Assembly (NCBI RefSeq): GCF_001311925.1
Contig: NZ_BBCG01000009.1
Location: 34,556 to 98,555 of the forward strand
Direction: 5' to 3'
From: Cellulosilyticum ruminicola JCM 14822
GTDB taxonomy: Bacteria; Bacillota; Clostridia; Lachnospirales; Cellulosilyticaceae
DNA: 64,000 nucleotides
The notes below the pieces were generated by a model. That model had not been told where the DNA came from. It ran no database searches and worked only from the letters and a program-made list of their open reading frames with translations. Both the position numbers and the translations under genes were made by a program. Positions 7,761 through 18,744 of the stretch are shown here, piece by piece. Each line of letters starts with the position of its first letter. Positions within the stretch are counted from its first letter, which is position 1.

Positions 7761-9113
7761 TTATTGTGATATAGCCTCTTCTATTGGTTCGGTAGTTTTG
7801 AGTTTTGGAGTTGTGAATATTTTGATTATAAGTGGAATGACCATCAGTATCCAGACGATTGGTTCAGCTAAGATTATGCCCATGTATTTGAGAATTGGTG
7901 TGAGCCAGATGGCGATAATCACTTTGCCTATGAGCTCAATGAAACTTGAGAAGATTGGTGTAATACGATCGCCTATACCTTGAAGTGAATTTCTAATAAT
8001 AGAAATAACTGCTGGTACAAAATATAAAAGTGTATCAATACGTAAGTATAAACTTCCTGTCTCTACAACTTCATCTACTTTAGTTGCTGTAATGCCTTTA
8101 ATTAATATTGGTGCAATTGTATAACTTGCAATAACTACTAAAGCGCACCATGCCCAAGCCATTATTAAAGCTTGCCATAATCCTTTTTTAATTCTCTCTG
8201 GTTTACCTGCTCCTAAATTTTGTGAGCAATAAGTTGCCATAGTCATTCCCAGTACACTAAATGGTAGCATAAATATTTCTGTCACTTTTCTAGCACCTGC
8301 ATGGGCTACAATTGTATTGGTTCCTAATGTGTTGATTGCACTTTGAAGTGCTACAGTTCCAAAGGAAACAAATGATTGCATAAGTCCCATAGAAAGACCT
8401 GAACTTAAAAGCTCTTTTGTAAGGCCTTCTTCTCCTTTGAATGCCTCTTTGCTTAAATGTAAAATCGGATATTTCTTCCACATATATAAGAAACATAATA
8501 TAGCCGCTCCTATTTGAGAAATAACTGTGGCATACGCCGCGCCTTCTACACCTGTTTTAAAGCCTAAAATAAATAAATAATCTAAAAATACGTTGGATAC
8601 AGTTGAAACAATTAAAAACATAAGTGGTGTCATTGTATCGCCTATGGCACGTAAAATGCTGGCACATACATTATAAAGCATAGCTGCACTCATTCCCATT
8701 AAAATAACGCGTATGTATAAACTGCCATCTGCCATAAGTTCTTCTGGCATATTAAGCCATCTTAAAATAATTGTTAAAAAGGTTATACTAAGTACTGTTA
8801 AAATACAAGCAATTAAAATGCCAAGCTTTAAAGTGCCTGCTATAGCTTTGCGCATACTATCATATTTCTTAGCACCAAATCTATGCGCTACAATAATAGC
8901 AAATCCATTAGTAAGTCCTATTAAAAATCCTATAATCAAATTATTTAAAGTACTAGTAGCTCCAACTGCCGCCAATGCCTTATCTCCCAGCGTACTTCCT
9001 ACGATTCTTGTATCCACTAAACTATAAAACAGTTGAAACAAATTCCCAATCAAAATAGGAATTGCAAACTGCACAATAAGTTTATTAGGACTTCCTTTTG
9101 TTAAATCCTTCAT
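7761..9113 (-). CDS. MATE-family multidrug/Na+ antiporter
   Basis: The 450 residues hold about twelve hydrophobic segments in two repeated halves. The N-terminus MKDLTKGSPNKLIVQFAIPI and the following LFQLFYSLVDTRIVGSTLG are the family signature, and the second half repeats it (LGMTMATYCSQNLGAGK). MATE proteins export cationic drugs or metabolites across the cytoplasmic membrane using Na+ or H+. The ribosome binding site TAGGAG lies 9 bases before ATG. The gene is monocistronic. It is intact, unlike the second MATE gene at 32.7 kb, and the two are only distantly alike. Confidence 0.93.
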   Translation of the reverse strand: MKDLTKGSPNKLIVQFAIPILIGNLFQLFYSLVDTRIVGSTLGDKALAAVGATSTLNNLIIGFLIGLTNGFAIIVAHRFGAKKYDSMRKAIAGTLKLGILIACILTVLSITFLTIILRWLNMPEELMADGSLYIRVILMGMSAAMLYNVCASILRAIGDTMTPLMFLIVSTVSNVFLDYLFILGFKTGVEGAAYATVISQIGAAILCFLYMWKKYPILHLSKEAFKGEEGLTKELLSSGLSMGLMQSFVSFGTVALQSAINTLGTNTIVAHAGARKVTEIFMLPFSVLGMTMATYCSQNLGAGKPERIKKGLWQALIMAWAWCALVVIASYTIAPILIKGITATKVDEVVETGSLYLRIDTLLYFVPAVISIIRNSLQGIGDRITPIFSSFIELIGKVIIAIWLTPILKYMGIILAEPIVWILMVIPLIIKIFTTPKLKTTEPIEEAISQ

Positions 9114-9155
9114 GTCTACACGCTCCTACCTATTATCCTATTGTCTTCTAACATA

Positions 9156-10446
9156 TCATGCCCATTCTACCACAATCCAAAAAAATAAGAAGATACCCTC
9201 AACACTTCCTATATTAATAGCAATATAACTCGCCAAATGCATTGCTGATACTAGTCTAGTATCTATCACTTGTTTTCTTCTATTTGATTTAGCTACATAT
9301 AAGTTTTGGTCCGCACTATTAAAAATGTCTCGCAAATCATGGGTTGTTTCTTTCACTCCAAGACTTACTGTAACATGCATTTCATTTTCCCAAGTATAGT
9401 CTTCTATACTTTTTCTGATAGCTTCTGCTATTTGTCTTACTTCTTCTATAGTCTTATTCTCTACAATGACTACAAATTCTTCACCGCCATATCTAAAGAC
9501 TTTTCCTTGATCTAGTATGACTTGTTTACTAATTTCTACAACTTGTTTAATAGTATAATCGCCTACTAAATGCCCATAGGTGCCATTAATCTTTTTAAAA
9601 TAATCGATAGCAAATATAATAATAGCAAATGCTGTTTCTCCTGCTTTTAAGGCATTACAATATTCTTCAAAATATCTTCTATTATAGGCTTTCGCAAGTC
9701 CATCTAATCTACTCACTTCTACAAGCTTTTTATTCCTTAAATAAAAGCGAATAATACCTCCTAACACAAGGCACGCCACAAAAATTACATAAATATACAT
9801 ACGTATTTTAAATTTTGTCTCTTTTAAAATATTCTGATTATACTCATATTTATAAAGTGCATAATCAGAATAATCTTGTCCCAATGTAGTAGCCTCTTGA
9901 CCATAATGTTTAATCAACTCTGCTTTATATTCATTGGCCTCTTCATATCTCTCATATTCACTTAATAGACTAATTAGCTTGTTTAAAGTATATTTAGTAA
10001 ATGGCATTTCATTTAGAGTCAAAGTTTCTTTATAAAAATTTATTGCCACCTCTATATCACCATTCACCTGTGCCATTTGGGCACATAACAATTTATAATT
10101 GGCATATACACTAATATACTCATATTTATACACTACATAATCAAAATAGCCCTTATTAATCGTTTCTGCTTCATGCTCATACCACTGCTGTGGCTGTTCA
10201 TAGTAACTGCTGCTTTGCTTATATGCGCCAACTTCATTGAGCATATTAATGACTTCTTTTCCTAAACAATCTATCTTCTGCCTCTAAGGCCTTAGTATAA
10301 AATTTCATAACTCCTTCTATATTGCCTTCTGCATGGGCAAGTTCTGCTCTAGCCATACTATAATTTGCACTGATTCCTAAGTACCTTACAATTTGAAGTT
10401 CTTCTATTTGTTTTTTCAATATTTTGTAATTCTTCTTATATACCAT
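9156..10446 (-). CDS. TPR-membrane-GGDEF diguanylate cyclase (one frameshift)
   Basis: The protein starts with tetratricopeptide-like helices. A membrane helix (MYIYVIFVACLVLGGIIRF) follows, and a GGDEF domain ends it. That domain has DGLAKAYNRRYFEEY, the metal-binding IDYFKK and the active-site loop RYGGEEF, so it is probably an active maker of c-di-GMP. The inhibitory RxxD site is absent (VILD instead). Near 10252 an extra A in AAAA breaks the frame within the TPR part, and removing it joins RLFRK to EVINMLNEVG. The C-terminal 35 residues run past the usual domain end. The next gene upstream is a decayed paralogue. Confidence 0.75.
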
Positions 10447-11078
10447 CTAACTCACCCATTGCAATTTTAATCCTTCTCTTCTTTTAGAATTAACTTTTTC
10501 GTATTTTACATTATTTTCACTGCCTACTGTTATCATATTAATGATATTATTAGCTCTTTGCTCTCCCTTTTTATTAAATGCTATATTTATTGTCAAAATA
10601 CTTACTATCCCTATTAGGAAATATAATTCATAATCAATATTTAATACTTCAGACGCTGCAGTATAATACTTTACAAGCTCTGCTTCATATCGATTAGCTC
10701 CTTCATACTGCCCAGATTTATCTAATGCACTTACTAATCTCTTTAATGTATATTTTCCAATCTGCTTAGTTTCACTTTTATATACTTCTACCCTTTGTAA
10801 TACTTACATTGCTTCATCTATATTTTCTTCACTAATATAATAATTTTCAAAATACAATTTATTCATAATCAGCAATATATTCTCATAGATTTCTCTAGAT
10901 AAATAGGAAATGCTCTCTTAATATACCTGTAATGTATGTTTCTTCTTCACTACTTTTTTCTGCCTTTCCAACTACCACATTTACTATATAGTTAAGGTCA
11001 CTTTCTTATTTAATTATTCCTATACCCAAGAACGTGATTATTATACTTAAGCTCAGTAGTATCTTTTTCTTCATCCCC
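10447..11078 (-). pseudogene. Decayed TPR-membrane paralogue of the GGDEF protein
   Basis: The sequence begins with a signal-like MKKKILLSLSIIITFLGIG and stops at once. Further pieces carry the same TPR motifs as the downstream gene: QIGKYTLKRLVSALDKSGQY and EANRYEAELVKYY-like text, followed by a membrane helix. Several stops interrupt it and no GGDEF domain follows. It ends in TAG directly against the ATG of the next gene in the same frame, which suggests an old tandem duplication with deletion. Confidence 0.65.
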
Positions 11079-11106
11079 TGCTAGCCTGCTTCTGTTTTCT
11101 AGAATC

Positions 11107-11418
11107 TTATTCTGCCAATGCCGTTAATAATGCATTAACATCCGCTTCTATCACTGGTCTTCCTCAGAGGTATCCTTGCACATAATCGCATTCCTTTTCA
11201 TTTAAGTACAGAAATTGTTAATGAATAATACTTTCTTTGTATCATATTCTTCTAACATCTTTTTAAACTGTATGCAAGTTGTTTCTAAAAACCATTCGCC
11301 TATTTGAATAATATGGCTATTCTTCTCCGCTAACGGAATAAAATCAGCTGGTAAAACAAACCCAAATTCTTCTGATTTCCATCTTAAAAGTGCTTCAAAA
11401 CCTTTTAAACAACCAATC
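11107..11418 (-). pseudogene. EAL-domain (c-di-GMP phosphodiesterase) remnant
   Basis: Two separated blocks of an EAL domain remain: GFEALLRWKSEEFG with PADFIPLAEKNSHIIQIGEW, and the C-terminal CDYVQGYL-(stop)-GRPVIEADVNALL. The catalytic EAL/DDFGTG core between them is deleted, and a TGA sits in the C-terminal block. The 5' side ends abruptly at the IS200/IS605 remnant, which probably cut the gene. Confidence 0.75.
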
Positions 11419-11451
11419 TACTAAAGTAGGTGGAATTACACATAAATGTGT

Positions 11452-11485
11452 GCGACTAAAAGTCGCTATGTAAGACTTCAGTCTT
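11452..11485. repeat. IS200/IS605-type end hairpins
   Basis: Two small perfect hairpins lie side by side: GCGACT-AAA-AGTCGC (11452-11466) and AAGAC-TTCA-GTCTT (11472-11485). Short imperfect palindromes at the ends are how single-strand transposases of this family recognise their element. They lie directly downstream of the tnpA remnant. Confidence 0.55.
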
Positions 11486-11512
11486 CTCAAAGACCTAAGC
11501 TTAAGCTTGTTA

Positions 11513-11796
11513 TCATGACTGAAACTCATCTTCTATCTTGAAGATTTGATCTTTCTCATCAGTTTCCTGATTAGCAATATAATTTCTCATCATTTCTTCT
11601 GTTATATTTCCTACTGTTGCACAAAAGTAGTCTCTTGCCCATAGATGTTGTCCCCAATACCTTTTCTGCAATTCAGGAAATTGCTCTTGTAATAATCTAA
11701 AACTTCTTCCTTTCAAGTACTGCACAAATTTACTTGGCGCAATGCTTGGTGGACATGATACCAATATGTTTATATGCTCTTTCCCTACACTTCCTT
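11513..11796 (-). mobile_element. IS200/IS605 TnpA (Y1 transposase), truncated
   Basis: The fragment has SCPPSIAPSKFVQYLKGRS, KRYWGQHLWARDYFCATVG and a C-terminal helix NYIANQ that carries the catalytic Tyr of Y1 transposases. The N-terminal region with the HUH metal site is missing or out of frame (stops upstream of 11800). The element is therefore not autonomous. It lies between the EAL remnant and unassigned sequence. Confidence 0.8.
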
Positions 11797-11980
11797 ACAA
11801 AATAGTAATGGTGTCAAATGAGAACCTATTGAACCAAAACATAATGTCATACCTACAATATAACTCTTTTCCCCATATAAAATCGTAGCACACACAGCTA
11901 ACTTTAACATTTCATTCTCTTTAATTTTATCTCAATTCACCAATAATATCAATTTATGTAAAGTTCTTAGATGTTTATAA

Positions 11981-12026
11981 AAATTAAAGAAGATATCGCT
12001 AAAACACGATATCTTCTTTAATTTTT
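11981..12026. terminator. Strong bidirectional terminator
   Basis: A perfect stem AAATTAAAGAAGATATCG / CGATATCTTCTTTAATTT with an 8-base loop and T-rich tails on both strands. It ends the 12029-12616 transcript. Confidence 0.85.
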
Positions 12027-12028
12027 AT

Positions 12029-12616
12029 TTAATTATTTTGACTTCCTTCAGCTAAAAAATACACTTCTTCACCTGCGCTATCATGCTTATACCAGTTAAG
12101 TATAAATTTTGTTTCTTCACCTACATAGTCATAAAACACATCTTCAATCTCACTAATCTTAATTAAATCAACTTCATCTTTACTATATAAATTCAGCGTC
12201 ACACATGGTAATGTATAAACATATTGCCAGTTTTTAAAGATTTGTTTCACCAGTTCCTTAATTCCTATATCTGGTACATAATTATAGGCTTGATTTAACA
12301 CCTTAAGTTCCGCCGCTTTATTCGCACCTAAATCTTTTATAAATGCATGAAGTTTACCTAAATACCTTGTCTTTAAGTCTTTAATAATAGCTATACTTTC
12401 TTCATTTAAAGTTTCTAATACCACTAGTACAGTCATTTCACTTTTAATGCTTACTTCATGATAAAGTGCTTTGACTTCAGCTTGTTTTACATGGACATAT
12501 TCATAAAGATCAGTTGATACCTTTTTATAATAATGCGTTGATTTCAAACCATACATTAATCCTGCTTCTCTTAAATCCACTACTTCATCGCCCAAAAAAA
12601 TCAACTTAATCTTCAT
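12029..12616 (-). CDS. Hypothetical protein, 195 aa
   Basis: I do not recognise the family. The protein has alternating strand- and helix-like segments, no membrane span, no signal peptide and a single Cys. It starts MKIKLIFLGDEVVDLREAG after a good AGGAGGAG site and ends just before a strong terminator, so it is a genuine single-gene transcript. Confidence 0.65.
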   Translation of the reverse strand: MKIKLIFLGDEVVDLREAGLMYGLKSTHYYKKVSTDLYEYVHVKQAEVKALYHEVSIKSEMTVLVVLETLNEESIAIIKDLKTRYLGKLHAFIKDLGANKAAELKVLNQAYNYVPDIGIKELVKQIFKNWQYVYTLPCVTLNLYSKDEVDLIKISEIEDVFYDYVGEETKFILNWYKHDSAGEEVYFLAEGSQNN

Positions 12617-12816
12617 AAACTTCTCCTCCTTCTAAATAATATCCTTTTATAAATGGTGATATGTTTTTATTTTCAATAATTATATAATATATTTTAACTT
12701 ATTTAATTTTTTATGTAAATTTATTTTTAATATACTTATATAAAAAGGAGCATATGCTACTTAATGCCAATACTCCTCTATCATCATTATTCACTTTTAT
12801 ATTTGATTTAATGCAT

Positions 12817-14048
12817 TTACTTTTCTAATACATTTAATCTCTTAGCAATCCACTTTGTAGTACTTGCCTGTAATAATAAGGTAATTAAGATAGTCATAAA
12901 AACCACAGATGAAATCATTTCATAATTTGCAATCCTCATAGAACTCACTACACCAGATAAAGCTGCCGGAATAACGCCTGTCTCTCTGACCCACATCATA
13001 AATAAAAGTTCATTTTTCTGCCATTTTGCTTTACGGTCCAATGCAACACAAACTAAAATAACAATTGGTCTTGCTACAAACATTAAAATGAGTACAACTA
13101 AAACAGCTCGTGATGCATAAGAAACTAAAATATCTATATCCACTTGTGTTCCTAAAACAACGAAAATAGCCATTCTAGAAAGTGTCGCTATATTTTCTCT
13201 AAAATGTGTAGCTGATTCAAAGCTTTCTTTAGGTGCCCATAATCCAAATCTTGCTTTATTTCCTGAAATGAGTCCCGCTATAAATACAGACATATAGCCA
13301 CTACCATGTAATGATTCTGCAATTTCATAAGCAAAAATAACTTCTAGTACAGAAATAATAGGTCCAAATTCTCTAAAAATCCCATAAACCTTTTCTGCTG
13401 AAGCTAACTCCGAAATAAAACCTGTAGCAATACCCACAATGGCACCTACACACACCATAATTAAAAGTTCTATTACACTTCTACTTGCTACAAAAGTTCT
13501 TGATACAACAATTGAAATCAGTGTAGTTACCAAAATAGCACCTACTGCATCATTAAAAGCTGATTCGCTAATAACTGTTTGTTTCAGCTTTTTTTAATGT
13601 CTACTTGGCTAAATACAGGAATCAAACTGGCTGGATCTGTAGACGCAATAATAGCACCTAATAATAAACAATATATAAATGGTACCCCAAATATTAAATA
13701 AACACCTATCCCTACAATCAACATAGAAATAACTACCCCTACTGTGGCCAATAATGCCACTGTATATTTAACTTCGCTTAATACCTTGAGCTTCACTTCC
13801 CTCCCCCCTTCATATAAGATGAATGAAGAGCCAAAGCTAACAATGATTTCATTAGCTACTGGAAAGCTTGTCACATTGATAAAATTAAAAAATATAGGCC
13901 CAGCAATTATACCTGCTAGTAAATAAATTACTACATCTGGTATTTTAATTTTATGACTTAACCAGCCTCCTATAATTCCGATTATCCCAACGACGCCCAA
14001 AAGTACCAAAAGCTCATTGGCACTTATTGTAACATTTGTCTCATTCAT
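12817..14048 (-). CDS. CPA1-type Na+(K+)/H+ antiporter (one frameshift)
   Basis: The membrane protein has about twelve hydrophobic segments. The family motifs STDPASLIPVF and SESAFNDAVGAIL are both present and carry the ion-binding Asp residues. Between them the frame breaks at 13590, where a run of seven A needs one more to read VDIKKKLKQTVISESAF. This looks like a homopolymer deletion, because everything else is intact over about 411 codons. Such antiporters exchange cytoplasmic Na+ or K+ for H+. The transcript stands alone. Confidence 0.85.
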
Positions 14049-14194
14049 AATTTTACCTCACTAAATTATTGTCTAGCTTTAACTTTTGCAATTTGAGACA
14101 AATCTATGCGTTTATCATTTATACTATTTTCTCATATTTATTTCTATATTTTCATAGACTAAAGTTAGGACTACTTATCAATGAGGTGATTATA

Positions 14195-14795
14195 ATGAAG
14201 CGGTATTTATGTATTTTTATTAAATTTCTCTTAATATATAGCTTACTTTTGCTATTTAGCTGTTTTCTAACATTTCCTATATTTGCCCACTCACTTACTT
14301 CTTTTTCTAACACACTTTCTCAAACCTTTATCAAACTCACACCTTGTTATAAAAAGCCAACTTCATTAAAAGATAGAGACACTTTAACACTTCAGGGAAT
14401 GGGCTATGGTGAATATTTAGAAGTTAAGGTTATTGGTACTATTAAAAATGTCAAGCTTACTGGATTAGTTTATAATGAACAAACAGATTCTTTTGATGAT
14501 TTTCAAACACTTGGCAGTTTTGAAACCCTTCATAATCAAACATTAGTCATTTCAACTTATTTTCCATGTGGCATGCCACATGAAAAAACTTACTTGGCAA
14601 TCTCTATCTGGAGAAGAATATAGTTATATCATTGCTGAAAATGGGGAGGAAGGCTTAAAAACAATAACTTACACCCATAAAGATCCTTTTATTATGCCAG
14701 CACTTCCTACACCTCCTATGCTTCCCATAGCCTTTCGTTCACCCTCTGATATTCCTGCAATTTCAGCCCTTTACTTCATGGTGCCTCTCTTCTAA
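14195..14795 (+). CDS. Hypothetical signal-anchored secreted protein (one frameshift)
   Basis: The start MKRYLCIFIKFLL follows GAGGTG at good spacing and begins a long hydrophobic signal/anchor segment. The remaining part is strand-rich (TLTLQGMGYGEYLEVKVIGT), and the tail has a Pro-rich MPALPTPPMLP. Near 14590 one A too many in AAAAAA breaks the frame between GMPHEK and LTWQSLSGEEYS; correcting it gives about 199 residues. I cannot name a family. A strong terminator follows. Confidence 0.55.
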
Positions 14796-14813
14796 GTTTG
14801 CTCACATACACAT

Positions 14814-14858
14814 AAAAAAGCTGCTAATGAAAGTCTTCCCTTCATTAGCAGCTTTTTT
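14814..14858 (+). terminator. Rho-independent terminator
   Basis: AAAAAAGCTGCTAATGAA / TTCATTAGCAGCTTTTTT, a perfect 18-bp stem with a 9-base loop. It closes the 14195 transcript and may work both ways. Confidence 0.9.
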
Positions 14859-14869
14859 ATAACTTGTTA

Positions 14870-15180
14870 TTAACTATTATGCAGTTTAGTACACTACATC
14901 TAATAAACATACCATAACTGTTGCTACTTGCACTCTTATTAAGTTTGTTTGTGGGGCTAATTAACTTCTCACCTTTTATTTAATAAGCTATCTTGGGCAG
15001 TCTCTACTTTAGTTAATGTCTCAGTTACCACGCTATTATTTAAACCAACCATTTGCTTTGTGTTAAAAGCTTGCAAAAGCATAATACATTTTACAATATT
15101 CAAGAATATTTAAATAAAATGATTAATTTTAAAAATATATAAAAATTAAGACACCAGTGTTTTATACTGATGCCTTTTTA
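14870..15180. other. Intergenic region without an assignable feature
   Basis: Only a 37-codon minus frame (MLLQAFNTKQMVGLNN onward, about 14965-15080) is open. It has no recognisable family and no clear ribosome binding site, so I do not call a gene. Confidence 0.5.
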
Positions 15181-15183
15181 TAT

Positions 15184-16451
15184 CTAATCTCTTCTATATA
15201 AATCCCGTGTATAAACTTTTTGCTCACAATCTGCCAGCTCTGGATTATATCGATTAGCAATGATACAATCACATTTTTCTTTAAATACTTGTAAGTTATT
15301 AATTACTTCACTGCCAAAGAACATGCTGCCTTCTTCTAAGGTTGGTTCATAAATCACCACATTTACACCTTTGCCTTTAATTCGCTTCATAACCCCTTGA
15401 ATAGAACTTTGTCTAAAGTTATCACTATTAGCTTTCATAGTTAAACGATAAATCCCTACAGTTACTTGCTTTCCAGGGATGCCATCTACTCCTATATACC
15501 TTGTTTTGAATCTTCATTATCGTAATATCCTGCTTTTTCAAGGACACGTTCTGCAATGAAATCTTTCCTTGTACGATTGGCATCTACTATAGCTGTCATA
15601 ATATTTTGTGGCACATCACTATAGTTAGCTAAAAGTTGTTTCGTATCTTTAGGTAAGCAATAGCCACCATATCCAAAGCTTGGATTATTGTAATGTGTAC
15701 CAATTCTAGGATCAAGTCCTATTCCTTCTATAATTTCCCCACTATTTAATCCTCTCACTTCTGCATATGTGTCTAATTCATTAAAGAAACTTACTCTAAG
15801 GGCCAAATATGTATTGGCAAACAATTTAATAGCTTCTGCTTCTGTTAAATCCGTAAATAATATTTCTACCTCTTCTTTGATAGCCCCTTCTTTTAATAAG
15901 CCGGCAAAGATTTCAGCAACAGCCATCATTTCCTCTGTTTCCGGCCTCCCTACAATAATTCGGCTTGGATAAAGATTATCATATAATGCACGGCCTTCAC
16001 GTAAAAATTCAGGTGAGAAAATAATACGTTCATTATGATACTTTTCACGTACACTCTTTGTATAACCTACTGGTATCGTTGATTTAATCACAATAGTTGC
16101 TGTACTATTAAGTTTAGTCACAAGTTCAATAACCGATTCTACAGAACTTGTATTAAAATAATTTTTAACAGGATCATAATTAGTTGGTGTTGCAATAATA
16201 ATAAAATCTGCATCTTGATAAGCACTTTCGGCATCCAATGTTGCTTCCAAATTTAGCTCATGATTTTGTAAATATTCTTCAATTTCCTTATCTACAATAG
16301 GTGATTTTCTCTCATTAATAAGTGCCACTTTTTCTGGCATAATATCTACCGCTACTACCTCGTGATGCTGTGCTAATAAAATAGCATTAGATAAGCCTAC
16401 ATATCCTGTACCAGCTACTGCAATCTTATACTTTTTGTTTTTTAAACTCAT
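15184..16451 (-). CDS. ugd: UDP-glucose 6-dehydrogenase (one frameshift)
   Basis: The enzyme oxidises UDP-glucose to UDP-glucuronate with two NAD+, for capsule or cell-wall polysaccharide. The Rossmann motif [13 protein letters not shown] starts the protein, the FSPEFLREG motif is in the middle, and the catalytic Cys is in [14 protein letters not shown]. Near 15495 one base is missing after DSKQG; restoring it continues into [12 protein letters not shown] and [18 protein letters not shown], the family's UDP-binding C-terminal domain. With the fix the length is about 422, which is normal. No sugar operon surrounds it. Confidence 0.9.
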
Positions 16452-16670
16452 ATTAATCTCCCTCTATTAATACAAACTTTATTAATATATCTATTTTTAA
16501 ATCTCGTCTTGCTTAGTACTTCTTTTATATATTCTATGATAAGTTAAACACTATGTTTTGTAAATAATATTTCCAATATTTTATATAACTAAAACAAGAC
16601 CCTATTTTATCCAATATAATAATCGGTATTTTTTACACTTTTTAACAATATATAATAATACACTTAACTT

Positions 16671-17346
16671 ATGAAGAAAGGCTTTAATAATAAACAAACG
16701 TATTACTTATTTATTAGTAACTGGATCATTTTCTAACATTTATGCAGGGCCTCTAGACACATATTCTGGTCGCTTACATAGAGAAAGAATTGCAGCCACT
16801 ACAACGCCTTCTAGAACTTTGGTAACAACTGGCCCTGCTATTCAAATTAAGCCTGACGTAAAGGTAAGTGTTTCACCTTACTCTATGACAACAGGTTCAA
16901 GCTTATATATTATAAAGCTCATATCGGTATCAAAGTAACATTAGAAGGTACATCATTCAATAATCCACATAGCACTGCAAGCTCTATGGCTTCTTATTCT
17001 GTAGCTAATACTTCAAGCTTAATCTCTCTGACTTTGATCAAGATACTGTAGCAATCTTAGTATCTTTTACAGATACAAGTTTTAAAAACCCACAATACGC
17101 TGCTAACTCAGTCGGACCTTATCTATTATCTTCAATAAACTTAGATGCACAAAATGATTCACTTATCTCTAGCATTTACGTAAATAGTGCTACAGAATTC
17201 ATATTTGAGATTAAAACAAGCGCACTTAATAAAGCTTCTATATTTATCCAAAAAATGATAAAATGATTAAATTACCTTTAGATGCTAATAATGCTAATGT
17301 ATTTTCTACAATCCAAGATAATAGCGCTTATTTACTTAACAACTAA
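16671..17346 (+). pseudogene. Decayed secreted protein of unknown family
   Basis: The sequence begins MKKGFNNK; a frameshift leads into a hydrophobic signal (ITYLLVTGSFSNIYAGP) with a plausible cleavage site. Two further frame breaks separate Ser/Thr-rich strands such as VKVSVSPYSMTTGSSL and SLISSIYVNSATEFIFEI. The last block ends IQDNSAYLLNN at 17346. With at least three breaks in 225 codons it is probably dead. I do not recognise a family. Confidence 0.5.
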
Positions 17347-17427
17347 ATAGCCTACTTTTATGAAACTTTTATACTCTATATTTTTGTGCCTTCGGCACTA
17401 ACTCTATGTATTAAATAGTATTGAATA

Positions 17428-18005
17428 CTAATTATTTGTTTTAAAGAACTCAATTTCTGTTTTTAATTGAGTTGTATCTTTCATAAGCTTCTCAATCTCT
17501 TCAATATTATCCACCATCGCTTCAGATACTTTATTTGTAATCTCAGTTGTAATTTGTGCTTGTTCTTGTACTTCTTTAGCTTCTTCACTAATTTCTCCTA
17601 CAACACTAGCAATCTCTAAAACTGATTTATTTTGTTCTTCGATTGTTGTAAATAACTCATTAATTGCACCTGTACTACTTTGAGTTGCCTTAGTTACATC
17701 TGTAACCGCTTTCGCAAACTGGTCTGTAATCTCAAGTGTACTATCAATATTACTTACTACAGCTTTATTTACTAATTGTACTTTATCAATTTTTTGATTA
17801 ATTTCTTTGATAAGGTTATCAATCACTTTTGTTTCTATACTTGTTTATTCAGATAATTTTTTAATTTCAGCAACTACTACTGCGAAGCCTTTACTACTTT
17901 CACCAGCACGGCTTGCCTCAATCGCCACATTTAATGAAAATGCAGCAAGTAAAATTACCGCAACTACTGGAATACTCGCCATTGTGATAACTTTGTCTTT
18001 AATCT
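17428..18005 (-). pseudogene. Methyl-accepting chemotaxis protein remnant
   Basis: A membrane segment (VITMASIPVVAVILLA) runs straight into the MCP signalling hairpin LNVAIEASRAGESSKGFAVV. A TAA replaces the Gln codon after AEIKKLSE. The following coiled coil (residues from MIDNLIKEINQKIDK) is open to the end. The periplasmic sensor and most of the first helix are missing, so it cannot act as a receptor. Confidence 0.8.
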
Positions 18006-18094
18006 AACTATTCCACTTTGCTTTATTGTTATTATTGTCAAGAAACTTTTTTTGCTAATTATTTACAAATAAAAGAATTTAAATAAATTAAGAT

Positions 18095-18123
18095 TTTACA
18101 ACTTTTTCACTTTAATATATAAT
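18095..18123 (+). promoter_or_regulatory. Sigma-A promoter of the folate operon
   Basis: TTTACA (18095-18100) and TATAAT (18118-18123) are 17 bases apart, 34 bases before the first start codon. Confidence 0.75.
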
Positions 18124-18156
18124 AATTAAATCAAATCAAACTTTAGGAGGATTATC

Positions 18157-18684
18157 TTGATTACACAAAGAATGGAACGTGTCAATCTTATCTTGAAGCA
18201 CAAAAGTTTTATGGCCTATGTACATGCTATAAAAGCGTGTGAAAACAAACGTATTTATTGTAAGCATAATATGAGTCATTTTATGGATGTGGCCAGACTA
18301 ACCTATCTCAAAATACTAACAGCAGAAATTTCTTTAGATCAGTCCATCATTTATGCCGCAGCATTACTCCATGACATCGGTAAATTTCAACAATATAAAG
18401 AAAGTATTCCTCACGAGAAAGCAAGTGCACAGTTAGCGCCAGCTATCTTAAAGGACTGTGGCTATACAAATGCTGAAATTAAACTCATTGTACAAATGAT
18501 TCGCTATCATCGCGGCTTTACTTTGGATGTAGATGACACCAATGCGCCTATAAGCGCTGAAACCAAACGCATTATAGCTCTCTTTCAAGAAGCTGATAAA
18601 CAATCTAGAATGTGCTTTGCTTGCAATGCACATTCTACTTGTAACTGGCCTAATGAAAAGAAAAATCTAGAAATTATACTTTAA
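18157..18684 (+). CDS. HD-domain phosphohydrolase, folate operon
   Basis: The 175-residue protein starts with TTG, chosen because AGGAGG lies 6 bases upstream. The metal-binding HD signature is AALLHDIGKF (His72, Asp73), with an earlier His in CKHNMSHFMD and a later His in MIRYHRG. HD proteins hydrolyse phosphate esters, often of nucleotides. As the first gene of the operon before folP and folB-folK, it could dephosphorylate a pterin precursor such as dihydroneopterin triphosphate/monophosphate, a step often lacking a known gene. That role is inference; the fold is clear. Cys-rich C-terminus (CFACNAHSTC) is unusual. Confidence 0.82.
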   Translation: MITQRMERVNLILKHKSFMAYVHAIKACENKRIYCKHNMSHFMDVARLTYLKILTAEISLDQSIIYAAALLHDIGKFQQYKESIPHEKASAQLAPAILKDCGYTNAEIKLIVQMIRYHRGFTLDVDDTNAPISAETKRIIALFQEADKQSRMCFACNAHSTCNWPNEKKNLEIIL

Positions 18685-18744
18685 AGGAACCTTTATATAG
18701 GAAATTATCATTATAAAACAATTATGTATAGGAGTGTATGACAA

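Noticed and set aside
11815..11915. Short minus frame (MLKLAVCATILYGEKSY onward)
   Set aside because: Hydrophobic and open for about 35 codons, but no family, ribosome binding site or ends could be found.
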